From an uncultured Flavobacteriales bacterium (GTDB lineage: Bacteria > Bacteroidota > Bacteroidia > CAIKAF01): DNA of 64,000 nucleotides. The notes under the pieces were generated by a model that was given only the letters and a program-made list of their open reading frames with translations, was not told the DNA's origin and searched no databases. This document shows positions 1 to 8,888 of the stretch, piece after piece. The position numbers and the translations under genes are program-made. Numbering within the stretch: position 1 is the stretch's first letter; every line of letters starts with the position of its first letter. Location of the stretch: positions 1-64,000 of the forward strand of contig CAILUT010000009.1 of NCBI GenBank assembly GCA_903837495.1, written 5' to 3'.

Positions 1-169
1 TCCTGGGCGGAGGCGCCTTCTTTCCCTAAAATTAGGTTTCTTTAAAAACGGATTTGGCTTGCCTTCCCTTGCCGAAAGCCAATGCAGATGCATCTGGGCC
101 GCATCGGCAAGATGTTTCCTCCTGGGCGGAGGCGCCTTCTTTCCCTAAAATTAGGTTTCTTTAAAAACG
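1..169. repeat. Tandem direct repeat: 50-bp unit at 1-50 and 120-169, period 119 bp
   Basis: tcctgggcggaggcgccttctttccctaaaattaggtttctttaaaaacg appears identically at 1-50 and 120-169; the first copy is cut by the window edge. Confidence 0.9.
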
Positions 170-670
170 TATTTGGATTGCTTTCCTTGCTGCCTCCTTT
201 CCTCATGCCTTTCCAAATACCTTTTCAAAATCCCACTTCGACCATGGATGACCTGCCACTTCACCCAGTCTCATTCCCGAAACTCCGGCTTCCCAACTCA
301 ACAAAGTCGCCTTTATTGAACTAGAAAGCATTTCTGAGACCCCCTTGCGAGCCATTGAAATGCTTTTAAGCTTTTCTACGACGCACAAACATACTTCACG
401 ACCAAAAAAAACCCTAAGTGTTCTTCGCAGCCCCAACGTGTGGGGAAGCAAATAAAAAACGTTTCACCGATGAACCACGAAATTACGAACGGCATTTTTA
501 TTTGTCAAGTGAAAAGCGGTTTTTTATTTATTTCTACATCTGGTTTTGGTGTTCTGAACGCTTTTTCGCCTTGTTTTTAGGCGATGATGGGTAAAGAAGG
601 GACATCATTGAGCATGGAAGTGAGAAGGAAATCCGGTTTGTTTTCTTTACCGGGCTTGTTTTTTAAACGC

Positions 671-820
671 GGCCTTGCGCCCCCGACAGAGGCGGCAGTA
701 TGCACGCAGGCGCCCGGTTGTACCCGGTTGAGGAGGCGACTTTAGGAGCCACCGCAAACCGCAGGTACAACCAGGGCGGCGCGGGCATGCTAGAGCCGAT
801 GGCGGGAAATGGCGCCCCAA
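671..820 (+). repeat. Structured intergenic repeat, copy A
   Basis: Core gaggcgactttaggagccaccgc; inverted repeats GGTTGTACC(716-724)/GGTACAACC(764-772), CGCCC(711-715)/GGGCG(774-778), CGGTT(725-729)/AACCG(757-761). Confidence 0.8.
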
Positions 821-883
821 TACACCTTCACAAACCCCGCATTTTACCTACAATTAGGTATAAAATTACCCCTGACGTGGGAT

Positions 884-912
884 TGCCGAACCTGTTTGCA
901 GCCCTACCTTTG
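884..912 (+). promoter_or_regulatory. Putative Bacteroidota-type promoter (TTG-N18-TACCTTTG)
   Basis: TACCTTTG at 905-912, TTG at 884-886, 18 nt before ATG at 931. Confidence 0.5.
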
Positions 913-930
913 TACCGAAATAATTTCAAC

Positions 931-2184
931 ATGAAAACAACTGTACTTTTTTTTGGTTTGATGCTTAGTCTGAATGCCCTGGCTCAGGTGGCCGATTCGG
1001 TCATAATTGGCCCAGCCTACCCCAATAAGGGTTTTTATTCGTTGAGCAATGGCAACGTTGGGCAAATGCCAAATACCAATTGGGATTTGCAGTTTGCCTC
1101 CCATTCTTCTATGTCGTCGACTTTGCGGCTGAACGGTGGATTTAATGTTCGTGCATGGGAATATACCGCTGGCGATTCAAGCCAATGGGCCCAATTGGAT
1201 ACCGCCGGACTTGGAACCTCGAACGGATGGCTACCCATTTATGATGCCATGAATTCCTTTGACCCTGGGGCATTTGAAATGACCGCTACCGGATTTCCGA
1301 ACTACGGTTGGGGTACTTACAATCAGATTTCGCACGACATTGTGGGCAGCAAATTGTTTGTGGTGCAAACCCGTTCTGGTGCATACAAAAAGCTCTTTAT
1401 TAAAGCCTTGCGGGCAGGAACCCAAGAATTGGAACTGCGGATTGCCAATTTGAATGGAAGTGCTGAAAGCAATTTTTCTGCCTCCAGGGCGGGTTTGGTG
1501 GCCAAATCATGGATTTATATTGATTTAGACAATGCAAGTGTAAGTGATCCGGAGCCTTTGGGCGCCGCGTACGATTTGACTTTTGAAAAATATTTGGGAT
1601 TGGCTTCGCCGGGCGTATATTACCCTGTTACCGGTGTGCGTTTGAACCGAAATGTACAGGCTGTGCGTGTGGTCAATACCCATGTGGACGATGTGGATGC
1701 CTCGGGATTGACCTTGGGCGGCGATCTTGTTGCTGTGGGCCACGATTGGAAAACGTTTGCAGGAACGGCCTTTGTATTGGCAGACTCTATGTCGTTTTTT
1801 GTTGAAGACCAACAGGGGGATTTGTGGCAACTTTGGTTTACTGGATTTGTGGGCAGCTCGGCCGGAAAATTTGTCTTCAACAAACGCAAAATCGGAACGG
1901 CATCTGTTGATGGGGCGCAGCAAAATCAATCGGGATTAAGCGTACAACCGAATCCTGTTGCACAGATTGGCCATTGGTTGGTTCGATTGCCTGCGGGCGT
2001 TCAGCAAGCTTGTTTGTATGTTCGAAACCTACAAGGGCAAACGGTGCATCAGGTGGCCTTAAGTGGTCAAGGCTGGCAAGACCTTGCATTTAGCCCCGAA
2101 GCCCTTGGATTAACGTCGGGCATTTATTTAGTGAGTTTAGAAGCTGGACTGCATTCGCGTACAGAACGCATGGTGGTTCGGTAA
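931..2184 (+). CDS. HmuY-like secreted protein with C-terminal T9SS sorting domain
   Basis: Signal peptide MKTTVLFFGLMLSLNALAQ at ATG 931 (the 700 start runs through a repeat); C-term LSVQPNPV...GIYLVSLEAGLHSRTERMVVR; next to a TonB receptor and a second HmuY-like protein. Confidence 0.7.
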   Translation: MKTTVLFFGLMLSLNALAQVADSVIIGPAYPNKGFYSLSNGNVGQMPNTNWDLQFASHSSMSSTLRLNGGFNVRAWEYTAGDSSQWAQLDTAGLGTSNGWLPIYDAMNSFDPGAFEMTATGFPNYGWGTYNQISHDIVGSKLFVVQTRSGAYKKLFIKALRAGTQELELRIANLNGSAESNFSASRAGLVAKSWIYIDLDNASVSDPEPLGAAYDLTFEKYLGLASPGVYYPVTGVRLNRNVQAVRVVNTHVDDVDASGLTLGGDLVAVGHDWKTFAGTAFVLADSMSFFVEDQQGDLWQLWFTGFVGSSAGKFVFNKRKIGTASVDGAQQNQSGLSVQPNPVAQIGHWLVRLPAGVQQACLYVRNLQGQTVHQVALSGQGWQDLAFSPEALGLTSGIYLVSLEAGLHSRTERMVVR

Positions 2185-2194
2185 ACTCAGGCAG

Positions 2195-4540
2195 ATGCGT
2201 TTGGGAATCAATTTTTGCATGGCCTTAGTCCTTGCTCCGATGGTTTCGGGGCAAGGCGCTTTGGTTTTGAAAGTAGTTGATTCCAAGTTTGATCCGCTAT
2301 ATGGGGCGCATGTTCGGGTGTATTCCGACACCAATTCGGCGGCCGTATTGATGGGGGGAGGTACAACGGATTTTAAAGGAAACTGGCCGATTTCTTCCGA
2401 TATTTCAAGCTGTTTGGGCTGTTTTGCTCAGGTTCGGTACATGGGCATGCAGACGCGGTGGGTATCGCTATGGTCGGGAAGTGTTCCGGCGCAAGTGGTT
2501 TTGTATCCTTCGACGTTTTCTGCTCCCGAGTATGTGGTATCGGCTTTAAGCGGGTCAACCCGGATTCGGGAATCGGTGTATCAGGCCCGAGCCATTGGCC
2601 GAGAGCGGATTGAGGGCCAAGGGGCTCAAAACCTGCGGGACGTGTTGAGCAACGATTTAAACATCCGCATTGGGCAGGATGCGGTTTTGGGTAGTGGCAT
2701 ATCCATGCAGGGATTGGGGGGCGAGAATGTGCAAATAATGATTGATGGGGTACCGGTGATTGGCCGTTTAGATGGGAACATTGATTTAAGCCAATTGCCC
2801 CTGCAAAACGTGGAAAAGATTGAAATAATAGAGGGTCCGATGTCGGTGCAATTTGGGTCATCGGCCATTGGGGGTATAATCAACTTAATCTCGAAAAAGG
2901 AACAAACGCATCCATATACAGGCGGGTTTACCTTGTATGGTGAAAGTGTTGGGCAGTACAATGCCGATTTTCGGTTTGGGATTCAGCGGAACCGACATAG
3001 ATTGGCGGTATCGGGCGGGCGGTATTTTTTTGATGGTTTTAGCTCTACCGATTCCCTGCCGCGTTGGCAGGCCTGGAAACCCCGTGAGCAGTATTTTGGA
3101 AATTTGATGTATGGGTATTCCCTAAAGCGTTTGCACCTGAGCAGCAACAGCCAGGTTTTTCATGAAATCCTGCAGTTTAAAGGAGCCCCAGAAGCCCCAT
3201 TCTTTGTGGCGGCTGTGGACCAGTATTTTTATACACGACGGCTAGACCAGACCTTCCAATTGAGTGGATTTACTGGAAAATCTTGGCACCTAAATGTTAC
3301 GGCTGCGTTTAATTACTACGAACGGCAACGGCAATCCTATCGAAAGGATTTAGTTAGCTTGGAGCAATTTCCGATAGACAGCAATGTAGATGTGTTTAAT
3401 CGGGCCATGAGCCGGGGCGTTTTTCATTGGTCGCCCGGGGCCGATAGCACCCGCCTAAAATGGCAAATGGGATACGATGTTTCTTGGGATTATGGGGAAG
3501 GCCCCCGCATTGCCGAGGGCAGCCAATATTTTGCTGAAGCCTCGGGATTTAGCAGCGTGGAATATAGACCAGGAAAGCAATGGGCCTTTACTCCCGGGAT
3601 TCGGTATGGCTACCATTCGGCCTTTAACATGCTGCCCATTCCATCTTTTCATGCCCTGTGGAAAAATGACCGGGGATTGCGCATTCGGGCATCGTACGCC
3701 CAAGGTTTTCGGGCCCCTTCGCTCAAGGAATTGTATTTTGAATTTGTGGACGTCAACCACAATTTGTTGGGAAACCCGGATTTGCTGCCTGAACAATCGC
3801 AGCAAGTACAATGGGGGGTTCAGTGGCAGCGTTCTTGGGTGGCGTTGTCAAAATCCAAACCCAGGCAATGGACCGAATTGCCCGAATCGGCAGAAGGCAT
3901 TTGCCCCAGCAAGAAAACCCAAATTCGATTTGGCATGAATGGATTTTACAACCGGGTAAACAACCAAATTCGGCAGGTTTTGCAATCCAACAGTTCGGAA
4001 GGCATGCTGTATAGGTCTGAAAATATTTCGACGGTAAATACCTTGGGCGGTCGGGTAGAGGCAGGTTTTCAGTGGAATCGGTTTGTGCTGGATGTAGGAT
4101 TTAGCTTGACGGGCATACAGCAGGCCTTGGATTACAATTACCAGGCAGAGCAACCTTTTGTTTGGGCTCAGGAGTATAGAGCTCAAGCCATGGTGGTGTT
4201 GCATGAATGGCAGGGACGTTTTCAGGTTTTTGCAAAATATACGGGTGAACAGCCTTTTTTGTATTCTGAAATTGACCCAATTAGCGGTCAGGCCTCGGTA
4301 AGGCAGGGGCAAATTGGGGGCTTCCCTTCTTTGGACGTTTCGTATTCCCAGCGCTTCATGAAAAACAAATGCATGATTGCTGTTTTGGGAAAGAACCTGT
4401 TTGATGTAGCCAATGTGCTGCAATCGGGTGGGGGAGGTGGTTCGGCCCACAGCCAAGGCAGCGGTAGTTTGCCTACCTTGTGGGGTAGAACCCTGGGAAT
4501 TTCGCTTAGTTATCAATTTTCAGCTGGAAACGAACGATGA
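2195..4540 (+). CDS. TonB-dependent outer-membrane receptor
   Basis: Plug motif GENVQIMIDGVPVIGRLDGNIDLSQLPLQNVEKIEIIEGPMSVQFGSSAIGGIINLISKK; beta-barrel C-terminus. Confidence 0.9.
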   Translation: MRLGINFCMALVLAPMVSGQGALVLKVVDSKFDPLYGAHVRVYSDTNSAAVLMGGGTTDFKGNWPISSDISSCLGCFAQVRYMGMQTRWVSLWSGSVPAQVVLYPSTFSAPEYVVSALSGSTRIRESVYQARAIGRERIEGQGAQNLRDVLSNDLNIRIGQDAVLGSGISMQGLGGENVQIMIDGVPVIGRLDGNIDLSQLPLQNVEKIEIIEGPMSVQFGSSAIGGIINLISKKEQTHPYTGGFTLYGESVGQYNADFRFGIQRNRHRLAVSGGRYFFDGFSSTDSLPRWQAWKPREQYFGNLMYGYSLKRLHLSSNSQVFHEILQFKGAPEAPFFVAAVDQYFYTRRLDQTFQLSGFTGKSWHLNVTAAFNYYERQRQSYRKDLVSLEQFPIDSNVDVFNRAMSRGVFHWSPGADSTRLKWQMGYDVSWDYGEGPRIAEGSQYFAEASGFSSVEYRPGKQWAFTPGIRYGYHSAFNMLPIPSFHALWKNDRGLRIRASYAQGFRAPSLKELYFEFVDVNHNLLGNPDLLPEQSQQVQWGVQWQRSWVALSKSKPRQWTELPESAEGICPSKKTQIRFGMNGFYNRVNNQIRQVLQSNSSEGMLYRSENISTVNTLGGRVEAGFQWNRFVLDVGFSLTGIQQALDYNYQAEQPFVWAQEYRAQAMVVLHEWQGRFQVFAKYTGEQPFLYSEIDPISGQASVRQGQIGGFPSLDVSYSQRFMKNKCMIAVLGKNLFDVANVLQSGGGGGSAHSQGSGSLPTLWGRTLGISLSYQFSAGNER

Positions 4541-5544
4541 AAACGAGGCATTCTTTTTTTGCATTATGGGTTGTATTGTTGACCGGCTGCTTTGCCGAAG
4601 ACGAGCCGGTTCCTCCCTATGTTTCCCCGCCGGGAGTGGTATCGCGGGTGATTGAAATGGGACCCAGTTATGGAACCCAGCATTTTTACGATTTGGAAAC
4701 CGATTCGGTGGTCGCCGTGGTGAACCGGAATTCCTGGGATTTGGCTTTTGGCAGCAGCAATTTAAATCGGGCTATTTACTTGAACCATTCCAAACTTATG
4801 AAGGTTTGCGATTTGGGGTCGGTTGATTTTGAAACGGCTCTTTTGCCGCAACAGCCGGTTTGGACTATCGATGCCAGCAGTGGAGATCCTGATTCTACCG
4901 GCATTGGTATTTGGGCAGAGGGAACAGCGGGCAATTTGAGTTCGAAAAATCATGTGTATGTATTGGATTTAGGCTTTTCGACCTTGGGTGAGGCCTTGGG
5001 CAGAAAGAAACTGCAGTTTTTGGGATTTCAAAATGGAGCCTATCGCATTCGCTTTTCGAGTTATCCCAGCGGACCAATACAGGAATTAAGCATTCCCATC
5101 GATGTGAATTATTCCTTTATGTATGCCTCTATTGCAGGGTTAGGAGCGGTAGTTTCGGTGGCACCCCCAAGCGATTCCTGGGACTTGTTGTTTACGCAGT
5201 ACACGACCATGGTGCCAAATCCCGACAATGGCGTTCTAGAGGCCTATTCGGTAAATGGAACCCTTTTGAATCCGCAAGGGGTTGCAGCAGTCCGTGCTTA
5301 TGGAGGAGAATATGATTCTTTGGGGATTTCTGATTTGCCTTTTTATCCGCTAAGCAACCGCTGGGATGCGATTGGCTACGGTTGGAAAAGGTATGATTTC
5401 AATACGGCCTCGTACCTGATTGAGCCCCAAAATCGCTACATTGTTCGGAACCGATTGGGTAACTTTTTTAACCTTCGATTCACGGGTTTTGTGAATGAAT
5501 TTGGGCAGTCGGGCTATATAGGTCTTGAGTACAAAAAAATATAA
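4537..5544 (+). CDS. HmuY family lipoprotein
   Basis: Lipobox VVLLTGCFAED; SWDLAFGSSNLN.. and WDLLFTQYTT motifs; ATGA overlap with TonB receptor. Confidence 0.7.
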   Translation: MKTRHSFFALWVVLLTGCFAEDEPVPPYVSPPGVVSRVIEMGPSYGTQHFYDLETDSVVAVVNRNSWDLAFGSSNLNRAIYLNHSKLMKVCDLGSVDFETALLPQQPVWTIDASSGDPDSTGIGIWAEGTAGNLSSKNHVYVLDLGFSTLGEALGRKKLQFLGFQNGAYRIRFSSYPSGPIQELSIPIDVNYSFMYASIAGLGAVVSVAPPSDSWDLLFTQYTTMVPNPDNGVLEAYSVNGTLLNPQGVAAVRAYGGEYDSLGISDLPFYPLSNRWDAIGYGWKRYDFNTASYLIEPQNRYIVRNRLGNFFNLRFTGFVNEFGQSGYIGLEYKKI

Positions 5545-5556
5545 GTGTAGAAAAAA

Positions 5557-5976
5557 CTAGGATGCCAAGTAGGTGTTAATCAGGTTCGCACAATAGGACT
5601 TTATTGAATCGCGCACCCGCCTAAATTCTGCATCCAGTTCTTCGGGACTTCCTGTTGCTTTGGCGGGATCAGGAAAATTGCAATGAAGTCGGATGGCTTG
5701 GCTTGGGAAGTAGGGGCAATTTTCTTGGGCATGGTCGCACACCGTCAACACCAAATCTACCTCCAACTGCCTGTATTCGTCTATGTGGTTTGAGGTATGG
5801 GCAGAAATATCAATGCCGTCTTGGGCCATGGTACGAACGGCCCCAGGATTCAAGCCATGGGTTTCAATTCCGGCACTAAAAATTTGGGCTTTATTTCCAG
5901 AAAAATGCCTCAGGTAGCCTTCGGCAATTTGGCTTCGGCAGCTGTTACCCGTGCATAAAACTAAAATGGTAAACAT
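5557..5976 (-). CDS. Low-molecular-weight phosphatase / arsenate reductase family protein
   Basis: N-term MFTILVLCTGNSCRSQIAEGYLRHF (CxGNSCRS P-loop); in arsR operon. Confidence 0.85.
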   Translation of the reverse strand: MFTILVLCTGNSCRSQIAEGYLRHFSGNKAQIFSAGIETHGLNPGAVRTMAQDGIDISAHTSNHIDEYRQLEVDLVLTVCDHAQENCPYFPSQAIRLHCNFPDPAKATGSPEELDAEFRRVRDSIKSYCANLINTYLAS

Positions 5977-5988
5977 GTTCAGAAAAAT

Positions 5989-6114
5989 TCAAACCAACAA
6001 CCAAATCAGGTTGATAATGAAAAATTTCGGATCAAAGCCAAAAATCAATTGAAGAACAATCACCGAGCTGGTGATGAGAATGGCTTTTTTGTATTTTAAA
6101 ACAAAAGACTTCAT
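5989..6114 (-). CDS. Small single-pass membrane peptide (41 aa)
   Basis: Manual translation MKSFVLKYKKAILITSSVIVLQLIFGFDPKFFIINLIWLLV; fills the gap between DUF6428-like and arsC-like genes, same strand; not in the ORF track. Confidence 0.55.
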   Translation of the reverse strand: MKSFVLKYKKAILITSSVIVLQLIFGFDPKFFIINLIWLLV

Positions 6115-6123
6115 AGCATGGGT

Positions 6124-6612
6124 TTAACAGCATCCAGAATCGGGATTGCAGGCATTGTCTGCGTTGCGTTGAAAATCTGCCAATCGAATTCTTGGTTTGG
6201 CAGGAATGCCGCACTGGTCTTCGGCTAGGCAGGCTGTTTTTTTATTCAACAAAATAAACGAAGTTCCATCAAATGCCAATCCAAATTTACCAATGGTTTC
6301 TTGTTGGTATTCTACTTCCAGTTCTTGATCTTGCATTCCCAATTCCTGTTCGAATTGCTCGATGATTCGCATCCATTTTAAGGGGTGGAATCGGTGGTCG
6401 GTGTCATCGGCGGTCCACAACTGCAAACTGATTGTTTTTTCCTGACGCAGGGTACCTCCACAATCCACAAACCGTTTGTCAACGACGCCTATTTCTGTCA
6501 AGTGAAAATGCGCGGGTACGGGCATGCCGTTTTCCAGTTTAAATGCCAAGGAATCTAGGGTTGGCAGAAGGGCTTTGATTTGGGTTAAGGTCATCGGATT
6601 TTGTTTTAGCAA
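6124..6612 (-). CDS. DUF6428-like protein of arsenic-type operon
   Basis: MTLTQIKALLPTLDSLAFKLENGMPVPAHFHLTEIGVVDKRFVDCGGTLR...; C-terminal CNPDSGCC; located between arsR and arsC-like gene. Confidence 0.7.
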   Translation of the reverse strand: MLKQNPMTLTQIKALLPTLDSLAFKLENGMPVPAHFHLTEIGVVDKRFVDCGGTLRQEKTISLQLWTADDTDHRFHPLKWMRIIEQFEQELGMQDQELEVEYQQETIGKFGLAFDGTSFILLNKKTACLAEDQCGIPAKPRIRLADFQRNADNACNPDSGCC

Positions 6613-6938
6613 CAGGGGTTTGGATTTGCTTGCTTGGAAGCAACTAGAGATTGAATAAAGCCAAGTAAGGCCTGAATTTTATCGGTATCAATGCAATAGC
6701 AAATGGAGTTGCCTTCGATGTTTCCTTTAACGATGCCGGCCAACTTCAGTTCTTTTAGGTGTTGAGAAACGGTGGGTTGAGCTAGAGGAAGTTCATTGAC
6801 AATATCGCCACAAATGCAGCTGTCTACATTCATTAGATATTGAATAATGGCAATGCGGGCGGGGTGGGCCAAGGCTTTTGAAAGGGAAGCCAAGTCCTGC
6901 TGCTCAACGGAAAACGCATCTGCTTTTGAAGCTCCCAT
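6606..6938 (-). CDS. ArsR family transcriptional regulator
   Basis: wHTH: ALAHPARIAIIQYLMNVDSCICGDIVNELPLAQPTVSQHLKELKLAGIV; C-terminal NPNPCC. Confidence 0.9.
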   Translation of the reverse strand: MGASKADAFSVEQQDLASLSKALAHPARIAIIQYLMNVDSCICGDIVNELPLAQPTVSQHLKELKLAGIVKGNIEGNSICYCIDTDKIQALLGFIQSLVASKQANPNPCC

Positions 6939-6949
6939 GTCTTATTTTG

Positions 6950-6969
6950 TTATTGCAATATTACGATAA
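6950..6969. promoter_or_regulatory. Putative ArsR operator (imperfect palindrome)
   Basis: TTATTGCAATATTACGATAA is 16/20 self-complementary; 11 nt upstream of arsR ATG. Confidence 0.5.
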
Positions 6970-6985
6970 ATAAATGAATGGGCTG

Positions 6986-7005
6986 GATTTTTTTACAAAA
7001 AAATC
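6986..7005. terminator. AT-rich hairpin, possible terminator
   Basis: GATTTTTTT-AC-AAAAAAATC between DUF3089 gene stop (7100) and arsR start (6938). Confidence 0.3.
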
Positions 7006-7099
7006 AGAAAAGGCCCATTTGAATGGGGCGCAACCATGTTGATTTCCAAAAAAATCGGAGGGCCCAGAGGGGCATTTTTTTCCTGAAATTGGGTATTGA

Positions 7100-8194
7100 T
7101 TACCGATGGGTGTCCCACCATTTCTTAACGCGAAGTTTAGCGTTGTTGCGGACACTGAGGTAAAAGAAATTTAAATCGGCCACGTGGTAGTTTTTCATTC
7201 GGATCAGCCAAGCCAAGGGGTGTCTGGGTTTATGGACACGCAGAGCATGGTCTTTGATTTGGGCATCGATGAGTCGGGGGCGCAGGCGAAAGTCCCAAAG
7301 GGTGCCTCCGGGATTGTACTTGGCTTTTACATGGTCATTTGCGGTGGTCCAACTCAAAGGATTAACCATGATGCATTTATCGAAATTCCAGTTGGGTTCG
7401 GTATCTGGGGCATAGGTTGCCCAGGAGGCGATGCATTCTAGGTCTGTGGGCTGCTGGCATGGCCTCAGGGTTTTAAAACTATCAATGGGCAGGGCCATTC
7501 CCGGCAAATAGGCTGCCACAAAACGGTGTTGCAGTTCTTTGCCGTCGATGTATTTTTTTAGCAAATAGGCTCCATGCAAAGAACCTTGGGAATGGCCGGC
7601 GATGATAAATGGGCGTCCTTGGTTGAAGTATTTGAGGTAGTATTCAAAGGCCTGGCAAACATCGTAAAAAGCGGTATCGAACGCGCGTTTGGCACTGAGG
7701 GCATCGGTGGTAAAAAACGATTTTAAGTGCGCTTGACGGTATCGGGGGGCAAATATTCTGCCGGCAGCGTTAAAAATACTGGCCTGAAAGCGCAGGGTAC
7801 TTTCGCCAATTTCCTGATTTAAGCTGTCGTCTTCAATGTCAGCATTCCAAAAATAGGGCGCTTTGCCCTCTTTTTTATACAGGGTTGGATAGATAAAAAA
7901 AACATCGGCCTGGGTGGTGTCGGCAGGAAGAACCGACAGGTTTTTGCCTTTTCTTTTCGGGGTTGGAACGGTATCTGAATGGTCTTTTTTAAAGGGGTGA
8001 GCAGCCCAGTGCGAAAGCTTTGAATAATTGGGCGGGGTAGGGGTAGTTGAGGCAAAGAAATCAGGCCATTCGCCTTGGGGTAAATGTTGGTCGAACTGGG
8101 CAGATGCATTGATTAAAAGGAGTAGAAAACAGAGCAGAGAAATTCCATTGTAAGCAAAGGAAGTCGATTTAAAGGATTGATTTTTATTTGTCAT
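7100..8194 (-). CDS. DUF3089-like alpha/beta-hydrolase-fold protein
   Basis: DVFFIYPTLY..., FIIAGHSQGSLHGAYLL nucleophile elbow. Confidence 0.75.
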   Translation of the reverse strand: MTNKNQSFKSTSFAYNGISLLCFLLLLINASAQFDQHLPQGEWPDFFASTTPTPPNYSKLSHWAAHPFKKDHSDTVPTPKRKGKNLSVLPADTTQADVFFIYPTLYKKEGKAPYFWNADIEDDSLNQEIGESTLRFQASIFNAAGRIFAPRYRQAHLKSFFTTDALSAKRAFDTAFYDVCQAFEYYLKYFNQGRPFIIAGHSQGSLHGAYLLKKYIDGKELQHRFVAAYLPGMALPIDSFKTLRPCQQPTDLECIASWATYAPDTEPNWNFDKCIMVNPLSWTTANDHVKAKYNPGGTLWDFRLRPRLIDAQIKDHALRVHKPRHPLAWLIRMKNYHVADLNFFYLSVRNNAKLRVKKWWDTHR

Positions 8195-8305
8195 TTAAAT
8201 TGGTTTGGCAGGTTCTCCAGCAACAATGGCCCTTTGGCCATTTTTATATGAAGTACAGCCGAAAAAGAGGAAAAAAAGTCCTAAGACTGAAATTGCTTTA
8301 TTCAT
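8195..8305 (-). CDS. Tiny putative lipoprotein (36 aa)
   Basis: Manual translation MNKAISVLGLFFLFFGCTSYKNGQRAIVAGEPAKPI; lipobox FFGC; exactly fills the gap between two same-strand genes. Confidence 0.5.
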   Translation of the reverse strand: MNKAISVLGLFFLFFGCTSYKNGQRAIVAGEPAKPI

Positions 8306-8308
8306 TTT

Positions 8309-8866
8309 TTAAGGTTTGAGTTCTACATCACGAAAACAAGTGCAAAGATGCCGGGCACGAAGTTTTAAGCCAGACTCGGGGTTCTCTTTGATTCCAAGGG
8401 GCTCAGCCCAAGTGCGCAAAATCAACCTATTCCCCATGTTCAGGCGCACATCCATCACCCATGTGTTTTTAGGAATTTTATTCCATGGAATAGCTCCGCT
8501 AAATTTTTCTAAATAATCGGGTTCAGGCCCATCCGACCGCAGCAGTTTTAATTCCAGAATATGTCCCCGCCCCTCATCAATCAGGCTTCGGCCCTGCAAT
8601 GCCATTTCATGGCTAATGGATTCCATAAAACGAATAGAATCAGGCCGAAACTGGACTTTTTCGGTGGGTGCATAAAACTCAAATTCATCCAATGGATTCC
8701 CAGCCCAATTGTATAAAGTCATGATCCCCCAGTTTACCTCAGGGTCTTTGCTGCAATATTCCATGCGGGTACTGCACCCACTTATTGCAAGAATCATCAA
8801 TAAAATCCCTAATGAACGGCCCAAATTTATTAGTTTTGCCCAAAGATAGGCAGTGCCTGTAAACAA
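8309..8866 (-). CDS. Putative lipoprotein, unknown function (start uncertain, probably about 8797-8824)
   Basis: LGILLMILAISGCSTRMEYC lipobox; TATCTTTG box on minus strand at 8848-8841 lies inside the track's N-terminus. Confidence 0.55.
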   Translation of the reverse strand: MFTGTAYLWAKLINLGRSLGILLMILAISGCSTRMEYCSKDPEVNWGIMTLYNWAGNPLDEFEFYAPTEKVQFRPDSIRFMESISHEMALQGRSLIDEGRGHILELKLLRSDGPEPDYLEKFSGAIPWNKIPKNTWVMDVRLNMGNRLILRTWAEPLGIKENPESGLKLRARHLCTCFRDVELKP

Positions 8867-8888
8867 GTGGTCATTTTAACTCATTTTT

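Noticed and set aside
82-451. ORFs 82..324 (+) and 203..451 (-)
   Set aside because: Overlap the tandem repeat, opposite strands, no signal, domain or convincing coding composition.
700-930. N-terminal extension of the first HmuY-like ORF
   Set aside because: Runs through repeat copy A and the promoter; a clear signal peptide begins at ATG 931.
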